Positions 45,808 to 57,816 of a stretch of 64,000 bases of DNA are shown here, piece after piece. The notes below the pieces were generated by a model, which had not been told where the DNA came from, ran no database searches, and worked only from the letters and a program-made list of their open reading frames with translations. Source of the DNA: Aedes albopictus (lineage: Eukaryota > Arthropoda > Insecta > Diptera > Culicidae); assembly GCF_035046485.1 (NCBI RefSeq), contig NC_085138.1, positions 448,299,204 through 448,363,203 on the forward strand. The letters run 5' to 3'. The translations under genes were made by a program, and so were the position numbers. The stretch's first letter is position 1; every line of letters begins with the position of its first letter.

Positions 45808-46680
45808 CACTCACTAATTTACTAGCTCACTAATTTTCTCACATTCCCTCTCTTACTCACTTGATCGCTAACTCACTTATTTACTCACATATTCATTCAC
45901 TAATAGGTTGACTCACTTATTTATGAAATAACTAGCTCACTCACACACTCACTAACTCACCTGATCACTCACTCATTCTGTTTTTTATTTACTACTCCAC
46001 TCACTACTCTTTAAAACTCTCACTAAGCGAGTCTCGTTTTTTTTAGAACAACCAACTAACATACTCTCTATCTCATAAACTCACTCATTTTCACTCACTT
46101 GCCAACTCATTATCTCCCATATTTATGGACTTTTACTATCAACTATCAAACTCTCTATCTCATAAACTCACTCATTGACTCACTCATTTTCACTCACTAG
46201 TCAACTCATTATCTCACACATTTATGGACTTTTACACACATTTATGAACTAATTTATCAACTCCGTCATTTATAAACCAACGCAGATATTAATTCAAAAA
46301 TGAAGTCATTAACCCACTCAGTAACTCACTTACTAACTCACTAAGTAACACACTTGCAGATACCAATAGGTCGGTTCCGGAGGCACGTTCTGCGGAACTA
46401 ATAGACTTTAACGAGGAAGGGGGAGGAAATTGTCTGCGCATCACCCAATTTTTTTATATTTTGTAAGGAATAAAGTCTACGAGAGGGACGGGGGGGGGGG
46501 GGTGTGTGTTTTGAGATGACCAAAATTAGGTTCACGTGGTTTAAGAACGAACCCTTACTCACTTGCTCCCACGGAACAGATCTCAAATACTTATCAGCCC
46601 ACCAAGTCACTTACTCAATATCTCATTTACTCACCTTTACACTTATTATCTTACTAACACACTCAAATTCACGGAGCCAG
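45808..46680. repeat. Degenerate ACTCACTAACTC-type array (second block)
   Basis: Continuation of the array. It includes a direct duplication of about 95 bp: a stretch with CTCTATCTCATAAACTCACT and ATTTATGGACTTTTAC occurs near 46066-46135 and again near 46150-46235. A run of 12 Gs lies at about 46490-46501. Confidence 0.7.
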
Positions 46681-46682
46681 TT

Positions 46683-47780
46683 TGTATTTGTATTTGTATT
46701 TATTTGTTTACTTCATCTGACCTTTGTGGTCTTAATGAATAGGATGGGGAAAAGCTTCCTTGAGCCAGCCACATTATGCCGAGAACAAGAAAGCGCAAAA
46801 ACCCCATATCTTTTAAAATTTAACAATGAATTAGGCTTACAAACTAGTCAAAAATTAAAATAACAAACATATTGGAACTTAATCGTAAACAAATTAAAAA
46901 CTAAACAGAGACACTTTAAAACTAAACATCTGGCAGTACAACATTCAGCAAATCCCAAGTGCGAAGGCCGCAAATTCCTTGGTGCGAAGGCCGCTCGATG
47001 AACGTAATGGTAACGTGGAACAACCGAGAAAAAACAACAGGTACAGCACAAAACAAAAACAGTAAAGCAATTGGACAGAGACTCACCTGACCAATAGTGA
47101 GTAATTGGTTCTATTGACGCTGCTGTTCCAGCATTTCTCGTCGAATCCGGTTGCGAAACTGGGTGGTTGAAGTTTCGTGGAAGTCGAACAAGTGGTAGAA
47201 TTCGTTGAATCGTGCCGACATGAAGCGGATCGGGTCGTAAATCCCGTAGTCCACTGACCGGTTCTCGAGTTGCAAAAAATTTCTGGTACGTAGGATTCTT
47301 TCGGGTGCGTAGATGTTGAGTTGACCTAATATTTCAGGACAGTCAATACCGCCAGCTAACATTTTTGCGACAAACATTGCCTGTGCTATAGTTCGTCGCT
47401 GCTCGAGTGTTTCAAGACCCAGTAGATGACAACGCTCTTCATAAGAGGGAAGATTCGCTGGATCATTCCAGGGAAGACGTCGCAAGGCATAACGGACAAA
47501 CTTTCGTTGTATGGTTTCCATTCTCGCGATCCAATTTGAATGATACGGGCACCAAATGACTGATCCAAACTCCAGAATTGAGCGTACTAGTGCACAGTAC
47601 AGGGCTTTGAGACACAAAGGGTCATGGAATTCATCGGCAATCTTGAACATAAATCCTAGTTGTCTGTTCGCTTTTGCAATAATGTCCGCGTAGTGTTGCT
47701 TAAACGTTAGGCTGGCGTCAAGCGAAATTCCAAGATCCCGAACATTGTAGGCACGTTGGAGACTTTCATTGCTTCCGGAG
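46683..47780 (-). pseudogene. 5'-truncated Jockey/I-like non-LTR retrotransposon (RT C-terminus and 3' UTR)
   Basis: The frame at 47111-47827 gives about 220 residues of element sequence on the minus strand, beginning near SGSNESLQRAYNVRDLG. The first 16 residues of the nominal frame come from the neighbouring word array, so that methionine is not a real start. Recognisable are the post-palm RT motif VRDLGISLDASLTFKQH, then LYCALVRSILEFGSVIWCP and a C-terminal ARMETIQRKFVRYALRR segment, typical of Jockey, I, Loner and CR1-type LINE proteins. The endonuclease and the RT catalytic palm are absent. A 3' UTR of about 400 bp ends in a repeated TACAAA tail at 46683-46705. It cannot move by itself. 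The clade assignment rests on motif memory only. Confidence 0.8.
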
Positions 47781-48021
47781 ACTTTCAAATATTCCTTTAA
47801 TGATTTCAAGTATTTCTCCAAGAACACTTCAAGGATTCTTCAATTATTTACTCACATAAGGTCTTTACCTTGGCATTTTTTCAAGAAATCATCATTCATC
47901 TTGGCCTTCTTTTAAAGATTTCTTAATATTTTTTTCAATAATTTCTTTAGAAATGCTCTCATTTTAGCCTTTTATTCAACATCATGTGCGATCGTGTGTT
48001 GGCAAAGAGGATCACTGCAAT
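47781..48021. repeat. Word-repeat array and short flank
   Basis: TTCCTTTAATGATTTCAAG-type words up to about 47960, then AT-rich unique sequence. It supplies the false N-terminus of the neighbouring retrotransposon frame. Confidence 0.45.
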
Positions 48022-48026
48022 GATTT

Positions 48027-49806
48027 TGTTGAAGTCAGGCACGTGATATTGGAGATAAGCTCTGTCGCTGGAAGGTGGCAGCAGCTCTTCCTCTCTGGAG
48101 CCACCATATGTTGACGACGGGGCACTTACACTCCGTGTGGTGTTTCTGTCAGCTGCCGCGACGATCACTTGGCGACGACGACGACGACGATGATGGTAAT
48201 CACACCACATCAGATGCACGGTACCGTTGCGAAGGGAGACGGTATTCGATTCCGCGTGTGCCGATCAACAGGCAAGAGAAACGCACTGAACTGAACTGTC
48301 GCCGACCGAAACTACTTACTGATACTCGGAGGATTGAGTGGTAGATAATTAAAATCGATTGGTCCAAATCGAATATGGGAGCAATCAACTGGCCTTCCTA
48401 GATCCGGTCAAATTCTTTCGCATTCGAAGACGTGACTTAGTCGGATGAGGAAAAGTTGATCGCAATGCATTTATATTTTTCTAGACTCATGCCAAAGTTA
48501 CTCGCATTCGGAACCGTGGCGTACCAGAGTGAGAAAATAAATGCTTGCCCACACTTGAATCGGTGTCAAACTGGCCTTTTCAGACTCTTGCCAAAGTTAC
48601 TCGCATTCGGAACCGTAGCGTGCCAGAGTGGAAAAAGTTTGATCGATTCAGTATGATTTAGACTCCTCGATTCTAAATACTAAGTAACTCTTTTCAAAGA
48701 CTTAAATTTTCCAATCAAGCTCCAGCCAACTCCTTTCGCATTCGAAGGCTTGGGTAATAGGAGGGATTAGAAAAGATTAAGCTTCTCAAAGTGCTTGGTA
48801 AGAAGGATTTCGAGTAGCAAGTGAATGAGCGTTCTGTAGCTTGTGACGTACAAGGCAAAACTGCTACCGTCTTTATTGTTCGATCGCCTTTTATACTCTC
48901 GTCCAGACATTATTCGCACCCCCTTTTTACATGTCTTTTCCTGATTCCTACGTAAAGCATATTAATTATATGTGTATCGTCCAGAAACTATGCTCACCCT
49001 CTTTACATCATTAATTAACTCATGATTCATCAAAATTCTAACTTGTATACATATAATCCTGCAATGAATCTTTCTAACAAGTTTTGCTAACAAATAATTA
49101 ATCCCTGATCAAAACCTTTTCTGGTACTTTGACCATTACAATACATTGGGGTTGTGTTCTTGACTTTACGTTAGTTGTGAGCATAGATAATTGATTACAA
49201 TTTTATATCCTATCGGTGCATGTCTGGAACTAACAATTACAAATGGCGTAGCTTGTATTCTAGTTTAATGAATTTCACAATATTGCGTAATTATATATAA
49301 TGCTTATGTGTAAGTGGTTAGTTCTATCCGATTGCGCAACATTAAATCCGATGGTGAAATTCCATACCGCGCTTGCGCATTTACGCTGTGAAACCGTGAA
49401 CATACTTGAATATGATATCGTTTCTAATATGAATTAGAATGATTCATCCCCATGTATGCTATGAGTATGCGTTCCGGGCTAATCGATTACTACGCACGCG
49501 CGGTTTGTTCCGTTCTTGATCAACCATCCCCGATGCTGCGCTATCGTAGCATATCGTAGACAACATTGTGTGAAAGGTGGCTCGTTTCCAATGCAAACTG
49601 ATTGATTTTGCATATTGCAATTTACACTGGTTTTCATGAATATGTGACCAACACGATTCACAAAACGTTACCTTTACAATTATTATACAAACTTTTGTGT
49701 TAGATTATTACAAGCGATTTGGTTAATGCTAGATGTAGGAAATGATTGGAATTAGTGTGCTCTAGTTGTTAGAAATTAATGTACTTCACGCGTCGCGTTC
49801 GTAACA
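48027..49806 (-). mobile_element. Possible LTR, reverse strand, about 1.78 kb
   Basis: On the minus strand the sequence starts TGTTACGAACGCGACGCG, a plausible LTR beginning, and an AATAAA word lies at about 48876-48881. GATTT is found at 49807-49811 and at 48022-48026, just outside TGTTG...TAACA, a candidate 5-bp duplication. The left boundary is weak because the terminal repeat is only about four bases and flanking words do not confirm it. Between about 48417 and 48770 it holds repeated words (CCAAAGTTACTCGCATTCGG at about 48492 and 48601, 109 bp apart). Frames inside are unremarkable. Confidence 0.35.
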
Positions 49807-49811
49807 GATTT

Positions 49812-50690
49812 CTTCCAAAATTTCTCTAAGGTTTTACTAAGAAATTCATCCTAGAATTCCTTCGGGGAATTTCCGAAGAATCCATTGCAATAATTAAAGA
49901 ATTCCTCCAAGGATTCTTACAGAAGTTCCTTTATGAAAATCTATAAAAAAAAATCCTTTAAAAATCATTCTGTAATTCTTCCAAAGAATTCTTTAAAATT
50001 TAAAATCCATCTCCTCTAGAAGATTCTTCAAAGATGCCTTTAGAAATTTTTGCAAGCATTCCTCTAGAAGCTCTTCTTTTAAATTCCTATTCCGATTTTT
50101 GAGAAGGCTCTTTTCAAATTCTTTCGAGAAACCTTTTGGATTAAATTATGATTCCTCAAAAAAAAAAATGTCTCTGAGGGTTGCTGGTATTTAAAAAAAA
50201 TCCAATAATTACTTCAGAAGTTTCTCCAAGGATTGCTTGAGGAATTCCTCCTAAGACTGTTTTGCCACTTTTTTCAGGAATTCTTTAGGAATGTCTTGAC
50301 GCATTCTTTAAGTGATTAAGGCAAGGCTAAAATTTCATAGAGGATATCCATAGGGAATTCTTCGGAAATCACTTCAAAAATTCCTTCGGGAATTTAGTCA
50401 AGGCTTTCTCAAGTATTTCCTCCAAAAATCTCTTCATAAATTATACAAAGATTCTTTCAGAACTTCTTCAGGGATCTTCTTAGGAACTTCTGCGAACGAT
50501 CCTGTGAAGGTTTCATCAATGATTTATCCAAGCATTTCGTGTTTTATTTATTTAATACCGGTTTCTACCGAGGATTCCTCTTCGGATTTTTTCAGGGATT
50601 GCTTTGTTCATTCTACCAAGGTTTTATTATTAGAAATTCTAAAGGAATTCTTTCAAAGAGCAATTGATAATCGAAAGGGTTCACCCAGGC
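49812..50690. repeat. Diverged GGAATTCC-word array
   Basis: TTCCTCCAAGGATTC, AGAAGTTCC and GGAATTCTTC words with no strict period. Confidence 0.65.
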
Positions 50691-52400
50691 CCTTCTCAAG
50701 CTACGCCAATGGCGTCGGATGATAACTTGCCGGGTGTCTGCAGAGCATAACTCCATCCAAAGCACAGCCAACTATGTTATGTTCCTGCTAACGTCGCCGA
50801 CGACTACGACGAGAGCGGGAGAAAAGTCTACTGACCTTGGAAAAGGTATCATACTGACGACACGGACAACAGCGATTGTCCCTGTATTGGTTCCCATTTG
50901 GCATACTAATACACATGCAAAGGTGAAGGTTTTTGCAATTTCCCTCGGTTTTTGCACACTTCCTCCATCCATTCGTGATGCCGGCGCGTTCGAGTAGTGT
51001 GAGTCACACTGAAAACGCTGTGGATATGCTTCGGTGGTTGCTGTGCTGCCGTCGCTGCCGCCGTCGGGAGGAAACATGTTGTTATGTGGGCTATGCGCTT
51101 TACGTTAAATGCTAACTCTACAGAACATCATTCGCCGACCGACAGAGACTCCTCACATCGTGTCGAGTCTTTCGTTATTCTATGCTCACTGCTGTACCAC
51201 TCACCCACTCTTGATACCACTTCCCATGATTGCTATCCGAGTGGGGTGTTCTAGGCATCGGATTTGCAAATAGTGGGTTTGGGTTGAACGTTTCGAAACA
51301 GGTTGATCCATGCTCCTAGACTAAGAATTGTGAAAAAGAAATGTAATGAAATACTTGAAATCCTTTTTTTACGTATTGAACTCCTAATACCCGATGAAAT
51401 CTCTCGTTAAACTATCAACCAATTTAGGTTATGTTACGCCCTAATCAATCATACTTTAAAAATCAACTTTATCCGTTGTAAGACTGCTAAAACTCAGTAG
51501 TGATGAGTAATTAAGGTGGGTGCAAAGTGGAGTGCAAAGGTCGTTATAGGAGACTCAACTGTATCAAGTAAGGAAGTGGTGTAGTGGTGCAGCGCATGCA
51601 TTGCAGTTTTGATATGAGAGCAGTGCAGAACACAATCATCGTTCTTCTCGGTGTGTGCTGGCTGACAAAGTTGATTGCTCTGTATCACGAGGTCATTGCT
51701 TAGCTGTTGGTCACTTGTACACAGTAGTGCAAGAATACGAAGGAGCACTCGCACTCTCACTCGCTCAGTCTTTATATCTTCCTTACATTTCCCTACGGTC
51801 GTCGCTTGCTATGACGACGATGACACCACACCATGGCGCTTCAACCTGGTTCATGTTCTGCCTGTTCGTCAAATTAATTGCCTACTCTGCTTTGCTTGCA
51901 CCTTGTCGCTTCCCATTGGAAGCATCAAGAGCATGGCATACTCCGTACTGTGATTTTGACGTTTTTCCTTTTGCATGTAGCTCTCGTAGTTATACGCTCA
52001 AAACAATCGTGGATGACTCTCGTTTTTGGCTCCCAAAAGCAACCGCAAGCGAAAATAAATGCGCATTTGTTTAAATTTGCCAGTAGCGCTAACGGAATTA
52101 TTTGACCATTTTTAGGCGGGAAATGACCGTATTATGTTGGTTGTTATATTTTGAAACAAACTTAACCCAAATACGCAGTCATCTAGGATTTTTGAAACGC
52201 TGTGACTTTGGGCAATTTTGAACCAATGAACTTGGATATTTCGAGTACGGTGAGGTAGGAACACAGCAGTTCACAAAAATTTTCACGTAGAATAGGCGCT
52301 TTCAGGTGCAGAACCTTGAAATTACATTACATACCTTGGAAAAAGCCGTTCATTGTATTTTTGCACTGACATGGTAAAGCTGGGTATGCTGCGCAATTCA
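50690..52400. other. GC-richer, probably single-copy DNA with unrecognised frames
   Basis: Contains a 139-codon plus-strand frame (51655-52074) and a 101-codon minus-strand frame (50772-51077). The former has a mixed hydrophobic stretch in the middle (residues about 63-84) but no domain I recognise, and rival frames of 75-92 codons overlap it. The composition resembles the blocks at 9.5-10.7, 25.2-25.7 and 39.7-41.6 kb. Regulatory, untranslated or chance-open DNA are all possible. Confidence 0.25.
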
Positions 52401-55400
52401 GATCCCATTGTGATCCATTAGCCTCTGCCCAGCAACCTCCTCGTGATACCGGCCGGAAACTATGAGCAATCTTAGGGAAGCGGCTCACAACAGCGTCTGA
52501 TCCCCATGTTAGGGGCGGCTGATCAACGTTCGGGTGCCGGGGAAGGACTCTAAATTCAACTGTGCACTATGGTCCTCCGGAAAGTAGGAGGTTGGTGTCA
52601 GGCCCTAATAGCCAGCCGTAAAAAAACATTGTAACGGAAACTCAGCAACAGAATAATACGAACCGAGATCAACGGCAACGACCCCAGCGAACAAAAAGGA
52701 CTTGCGATTGGAAACTCGGTACGTGGAACTGCCAATCTCTCAATTTCATTGGGAGCACCCGTATACTCGCCGATTTACTGAACGACCGCGGGTTCACTGC
52801 AGGAGGTGTGTTGGACAGGATCCATGCTGCGAACGTTTAGAGGTAATCAACGCGAGCTGGAAACAACTTTCATCGTGATGGGTGATATGCAGAGGCACGT
52901 GATCGGTTGGTGGCCGATCGACGAAAGAATGTGCAGGTTGAGGATCAAGGGCCGACTCTTAAACTTGTGTATAATAAACGTGCACAACCCACACTCCGGA
53001 CACACTGATGATGACAAGGACGCATTTTACACGCAGCTCGAACGCGAGTACGATCGCTGCATAATCACGACGTTGAGATCATCATAGGAGATTTAAACGC
53101 TCAGGTAGGCCAGGAGGAGAAATTCAGTCCGACGATTGGAAAGTTCAGCGCCCACCAGCAGATGAACGAAAACGGCCAACGACTCATTGATTTCGCGCCT
53201 CCAAAAACGTGGTACGTACCACCTTTTTCAAACATAGCCTGCCTGGAGATCACCACAGCAGACATTATCGACGTTAGGACCTATCGTGGCGCCATCATCG
53301 ACTCCGACTACTATCTGGTGATGGCCAAACTGCACCCAAAACCTTCCGCCATCAGCAATGTACGGTACCGACGACCGCCACGGTACAACCTAGAGTGACT
53401 AAAACAATCGGATGTCGCCTCAGCATACGCGCAGAATCTCGAGGCAGCGTTGCCGGACGAGGGTGTGCTCGATATGGCCCCTCTAGAGGACTGCTGGAGT
53501 ACAGTCAAAGCAGGCATCTACAAAGCAGCCAAAAGCACCATCGGGTACGTGGAACGGAATCGACGGAACGAGTGGTTCGACGAAGAGTGCAGAACGGTTT
53601 TGGAGGAAAAGAACGCAGCGAGGGCGGTAATGCTGCAGCAAGGGACTCGACAGAACGTGGAGCGTTACAAACAGAAGCGGAAACAGCAGACCCGCCTCTT
53701 TCGGGAGAAAAAGCGCCGCCTGGAAGAAGCGGAGTGTGAAGAAATGGAACTGCTTTGCCGTTCCCAAGAAACACGGAAGTTCTATCAGAAGCTCAACGCA
53801 TCCCGCAACGGCTTCGTGCCGCGAGCCGAAATATGCAGGGATAAAGACGGAGGCCTCTTGACGGACGGACGTGAGGTGATCGAAAGGTGGAAGCAGCACT
53901 TCGATCAGCACCTGAACGGCGTGGAGAACGTAGGCACGGGAGCCCACGGCAACGGAAGAAACGACGACGCCAGTGCAGCGGAGGACGGAAATGAACCAAC
54001 TCCCACGCTGAGGGAATTTAAGGATGCCATTCACCAGCTCAAAACCAACAAAGCAGCTGGTAATGATGGTATCGCAGCTGAACTCATCAAGATGGCCACC
54101 TGTCGTCTGCAGCGGTTGATAGTCAGGATCTGGGAAAGCGAACAGCTACCGGAGGAGCGGAAGGATGGGGTAATCTGCCCCATTCACAAGAAAGGTGACC
54201 ATTTGGAATGTGAGAACTTCAGAGCGATCACTATTTTGAATGTTGCCTACAAAGTGATATCCCAGATCATCTTCCGTGGTCTGTCACCTAAAACGAATGA
54301 GTTCGTGGGCATTTATCCAGCCGGCTTCAACGACGGCCGCATCCACGACGGAATAGATCTTCACCGTACGACAAATCATCCGGAAATGCCGTGAATACCA
54401 GGTCCCAACGCATAATCTGTTCATCGACTTCAAAGCGGCATACGACAGTATCGATCACGCAGAGCTATGGAGAATCATGGACGAAAACGGCTTTCCTGGG
54501 AAGCTGACTAGACTGATTAAAGCAAGGATGGACGGTGTGCAAAACTACGTAACCCGAGCAGGAATGAATAACTGCCACATAACTGGAGCATACCAAAGTC
54601 AGGTATCATACCAAGATAAGGTATTGGTCGATTGTCCAGGTATTGAAAATAACTTATTTTGGTATTTTGTAGGTATTGATACAATACCTCAACGAGTTAT
54701 TGATTTGATGTTGAGGACTGCTTGAGGTATTATTCAAGTATGGAAAAATTGCATTTTGTATGAAAAAATCGCCGATTATTATTTAGGTGTTGCCATACCT
54801 GATGTCATTATTCACGCGTTATGCACAGAATACACACCAGTTATTATTTTAGGTATTTTACCTCTTATGCAGGGCTACTTAATACCCCATTCAGGTTGTA
54901 GGTATTCGGTTTTCCATACCTGAGTTAGTTATTCTTCAGCTATTTTCTCCTGCTCGGGAAGGGTTTCGGGTGAACTATCCATCTTCGAAACCTTCCGGGG
55001 ACTGCGACAAGGTGATGGGCTCTCATGCCTACTCTTCAACATTGCTCTGGAAGGTGTGATGCGACGAGCCGGGCTCAACAGCCGGGGAACGATTTTCACA
55101 AAATCCGGTCAATTTGTGTGCTTTGCGGACGACATGGACATTATCGCTAGAACATTTGGAACGGTGGCAGAGCTGTACACCCGCCTGAAACGCGAAGCAG
55201 CAAAGGTCGGACTGGTGGTGAATGCCTCAAAAACAAAGTACATGCTGGTAGGCGGAACCGAACACGACCCTATCCGTCTGGGTAGTAATGTTACGATAGA
55301 CGGGGATACTTTCGAAGTGGTGGAGGAATTCGTCTACCTCGGATCCTTACTGACGGCTGACAATAACGTGAGCCGTGAAATTCGGAGACTCATCATCAGC

Positions 55401-55886
55401 GGAAGTCGGGCCTACTACGGGCTCCAGAAGAAACTGCGCTCGAAAAAGATTCACCCACGCACCAAATGCACCATGTACAAGACGCTAATAAGACCGTGGT
55501 CCTCTACGGACACGATACATGGACCATGCTCGAGCATGACCTCCAAGCACTCGGAGTTTTCGAGCGACGCGTACTAAGAACGATCTTCGGCGGTGTGCAG
55601 GAGAACGGTGTGTGGCGGAGAAGGATGAACCACGAGCTCGCTGCACTTTACGGCGAACCCAGCATCCAGAAGGTGGCCAAAGCCGGAAGGATACGGTGGG
55701 CAGGGCATGTTGCAAGAATGCCGGACAACAACCCTGCAAAGCTGGTGTTTGCAACTGATCCGGTTGGCATAAGAAGGCGTGGAGCGCAGAGAGCACGATG
55801 GGCGGACCAGGTGGAGCGTGACCTGGCGAGCATTGGGCGCGACCGAGGATGGAGAGCGGCAGTCACAAACCGAGTATTGTGGCGAC
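52400..55886 (+). pseudogene. RTE-clade (JAM1-like) retrotransposon copy A, broken
   Basis: A nearly full-length but dead element encoding an AP-type endonuclease then a reverse transcriptase. A GC-richer 5' leader (from about 52400) precedes endonuclease remnants (TWNCQSLNFIGS near 52730; IIIGDLNAQVGQE at 53075-53113; TADIIDVRTYRGA near 53265). The frame changes between 53040 and 53075, and an endonuclease core segment is missing. The frame resumes to a TGA (53396-53398), then runs as 53450-54394 with the linker and N-terminal RT (GVICPIHKKGDH, FRAITILNVAYKV). A further shift lies near 54340, a 406-bp MITE at 54553-54958, and another shift near 55495. The RT catalytic FADD motif remains near 55123, and the C-terminal WAGHVARMPDN domain near 55697. 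The 3' tail is replaced by a foldback at 55887. It is not functional. Clade called from motifs. Confidence 0.85.
54553..54958. mobile_element. MITE inserted in RT of copy A, 406 bp
   Basis: Ends CCCGAGCAGGA and TCCTGCTCGGG are perfect 11-bp inverted repeats. The interior has many AGGTATT/AATACC words. Comparison with copy B shows host sequence on both sides and a 2-bp duplication, AA (54551-54552 and 54959-54960). The left end resembles the sequence at about 62921 in copy C. Confidence 0.85.
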
Positions 55887-56022
55887 GGTATCTTATGTTT
55901 TTTTTTGTAGAGGAAAATGTTTTTCGTTTTTGCAGAATCCATTTTTGAACAAAATTTCACAAAAAAATGGTTTCTGAAAAAATGGAAAACATTTTCCACC
56001 TCAAAAAAATTCAGAAGATACC
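55887..56022. mobile_element. Foldback MITE at the 3' end of copy A, 136 bp
   Basis: GGTATCTTATG...AGGAAAATG at the left is mirrored by CATTTTCCACC...AAGATACC at the right. It begins exactly where copy A stops matching copy B (after GTATTGTGGCG). Confidence 0.7.
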
Positions 56023-56159
56023 TTGAAAATATTGCTGCGTTATTTAATAAAAAATCAAAAACCAAAAAATGAGAAAATGCTTCCAGTTTCGCCTTAAGTA
56101 CAATTTTCATCTAATTTGTGTGAAAGGTGTAAACGTATGTAAATCAGAGATATCAATTA

Positions 56160-57655
56160 AATTCCCTGCAAGATTTATGCTATAAATTTTAAAGAGAATC
56201 CTTGAGGACGTTTACCAGGAAATTTATAATGGATTCCTCTCGATAGAAATTCACAACGTCGCACGTCTCTTCCTAGGATATTCTTTTTTTTAACTCATTT
56301 TAGACCAGTGCTGTTATGGTAAAATCTGATATTTTTTTTAGTTCGGTTAGGATTCTTTTCAGGAACTCCTCGTAGGATTCTTGCATGCATTTCTTCTGGA
56401 AGTTCCTCCAGAGGGCTTCCTGGAAAATCCTCAGATATTCCTTCACAGGTGAGATCGCAAACTTCTCTAGCGATTTACAGAAACTTTCCTTCATGGATTC
56501 TTTCAGATTTTTTTTCCGGCGACCCTTAAAAAATCCCGCGATTCTTTTAGTAGACGCTGTCCATAAACTACGTATACTTTTTTTGGACAATCTCAGACCC
56601 TCCCTTCCCCCTCGTAGACTTTTGTCCATACAACATTTTCGAAATTTGTATGGAGCGTAGACTTTGGCCTGAACCCCCTCTCCCCCCTTAAGAATCAACG
56701 TAGTTTATGGGCAGGCCCTTATGAATACTTCACAAGTTCTTCTAGGGAAATTGTATCAGGGAGTTTTATCCACTAATACCATGCAGACATTATGCAAGAA
56801 ATTATTTCAAGAATCCAGAAGTATGTCCAGGAGTTCTTCCAAGGTTTGTTCCAAATCATCCTTCAACAATTCATTAGGGGATTTATTCAAGTTTTTTTTT
56901 TGGATCTTTGTCTGCAATTTCTGCAAGAATTTCCGATTAATTGTTTCAAGGCTTCCTTCAGAAACTTCGTCGTGATTTAATTCAGAAATTCCTCAACGAT
57001 GTTCTTTAATAATGCCTTCAGCGGTTTTATCAGAAACTAATCAAGGATTTTTTCCTTGAATTTTTCCAAAAATTTCTCATAAAATTCTTCTAGAAATTCC
57101 TCCAAAGCCATCTCAGGAGATTTTTTTCATACTCGGTTGGGGAAATAAACCACGGCGTGCAATTAACTGAACTTTTCTGGTGCATCTCAGGAGCTCCCCA
57201 AGGCTTTTCCAGGGGCTCCTCCAACGATTATTTCTGAAATTGTTTCAATGAAATTAAATTTCATCAGGAAATCTTTTAACATTTCTATAGAAACTCTTTC
57301 AAATAACCCTCCAATAACAACTCCTACATGTCTTATGTAATTTCATAAAATACTTCTGTAAATATCTGTGGAGTAATATCTCAAAGATTTCCCGGAGGAA
57401 TCTCCAAAGGAATCCCATGAAATATTTATTTCTAAAAGAACCGCAGGAGGCATTCCAAAAAGAAACCTTCTAGGCATTTCTACTGTAACCCCTGACGATA
57501 TTTTCCAAGAGATTCCTTGGAAGAAAATCATGGAAAAATGTTTAAGGTAATCTCTTACTGACATTCATGAAAAATCCTTAAACTACTGAAGGAGTTTATG
57601 GGGGAATTTCTGAAAGAATCCTTGGAGGAATTTTTGAATAAATTGTTTATCTAAT
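56160..57655. repeat. Diverged GGAATTCC-word array, interrupted by a MITE
   Basis: Long low-complexity tract with TTCCTCCAGAGG, GGAATTTCT and AAGGAATC words. The 132-codon reverse frame (56300-56698) and several others are repeat translations. The MITE at 56567-56726 lies inside. Confidence 0.65.
56567..56726. mobile_element. MITE with CTGTCCATAAACTACGT ends
   Basis: The left end CTGTCCATAAACTACGTA is mirrored by AACGTAGTTTATGGGCAGG at the right. The middle has two short CCCTCCCTTCCCCC / CCCCCTCTCCCCCC tracts and TTTGTATGGAGCGTAGAC. A scrap of the same end (CTACGTAGTTTATGGACAG) is at about 61403-61422, and a relative is at 27237. Confidence 0.65.
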
Positions 57656-57816
57656 TCCAAGACGAGCACCTGAATGGCGAAGAGAATGTAGGCACAGAGG
57701 ACCAAGGCAGCGGAGGAAATGACTATGTTGGTGCAGCAGAGGACGGGAACGAACCAACTCCCACGCTGAGGGAAGTTAAGGATGCCATCCACCAGCTCAA
57801 AAACAACAAAGCGGCT

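Noticed and set aside
42180..46680. CRISPR-like or clean microsatellite array
   Set aside because: Period is irregular, there are no unique spacers of constant length, and the genome is eukaryotic.
47111..47827. Intact 238-residue protein starting at the first methionine
   Set aside because: The first 16 residues are encoded by adjacent word-repeat DNA; the true retrotransposon sequence starts later and lacks the catalytic RT core.
53483..54034. 183-codon reverse frame opposite RTE copy A
   Set aside because: Antisense shadow of the retrotransposon coding sequence, with no recognised domain.
56300..56698. 132-codon reverse frame
   Set aside because: Composed of word-array sequence plus a MITE; Lys/Glu/Phe-rich low-complexity peptide without a domain.
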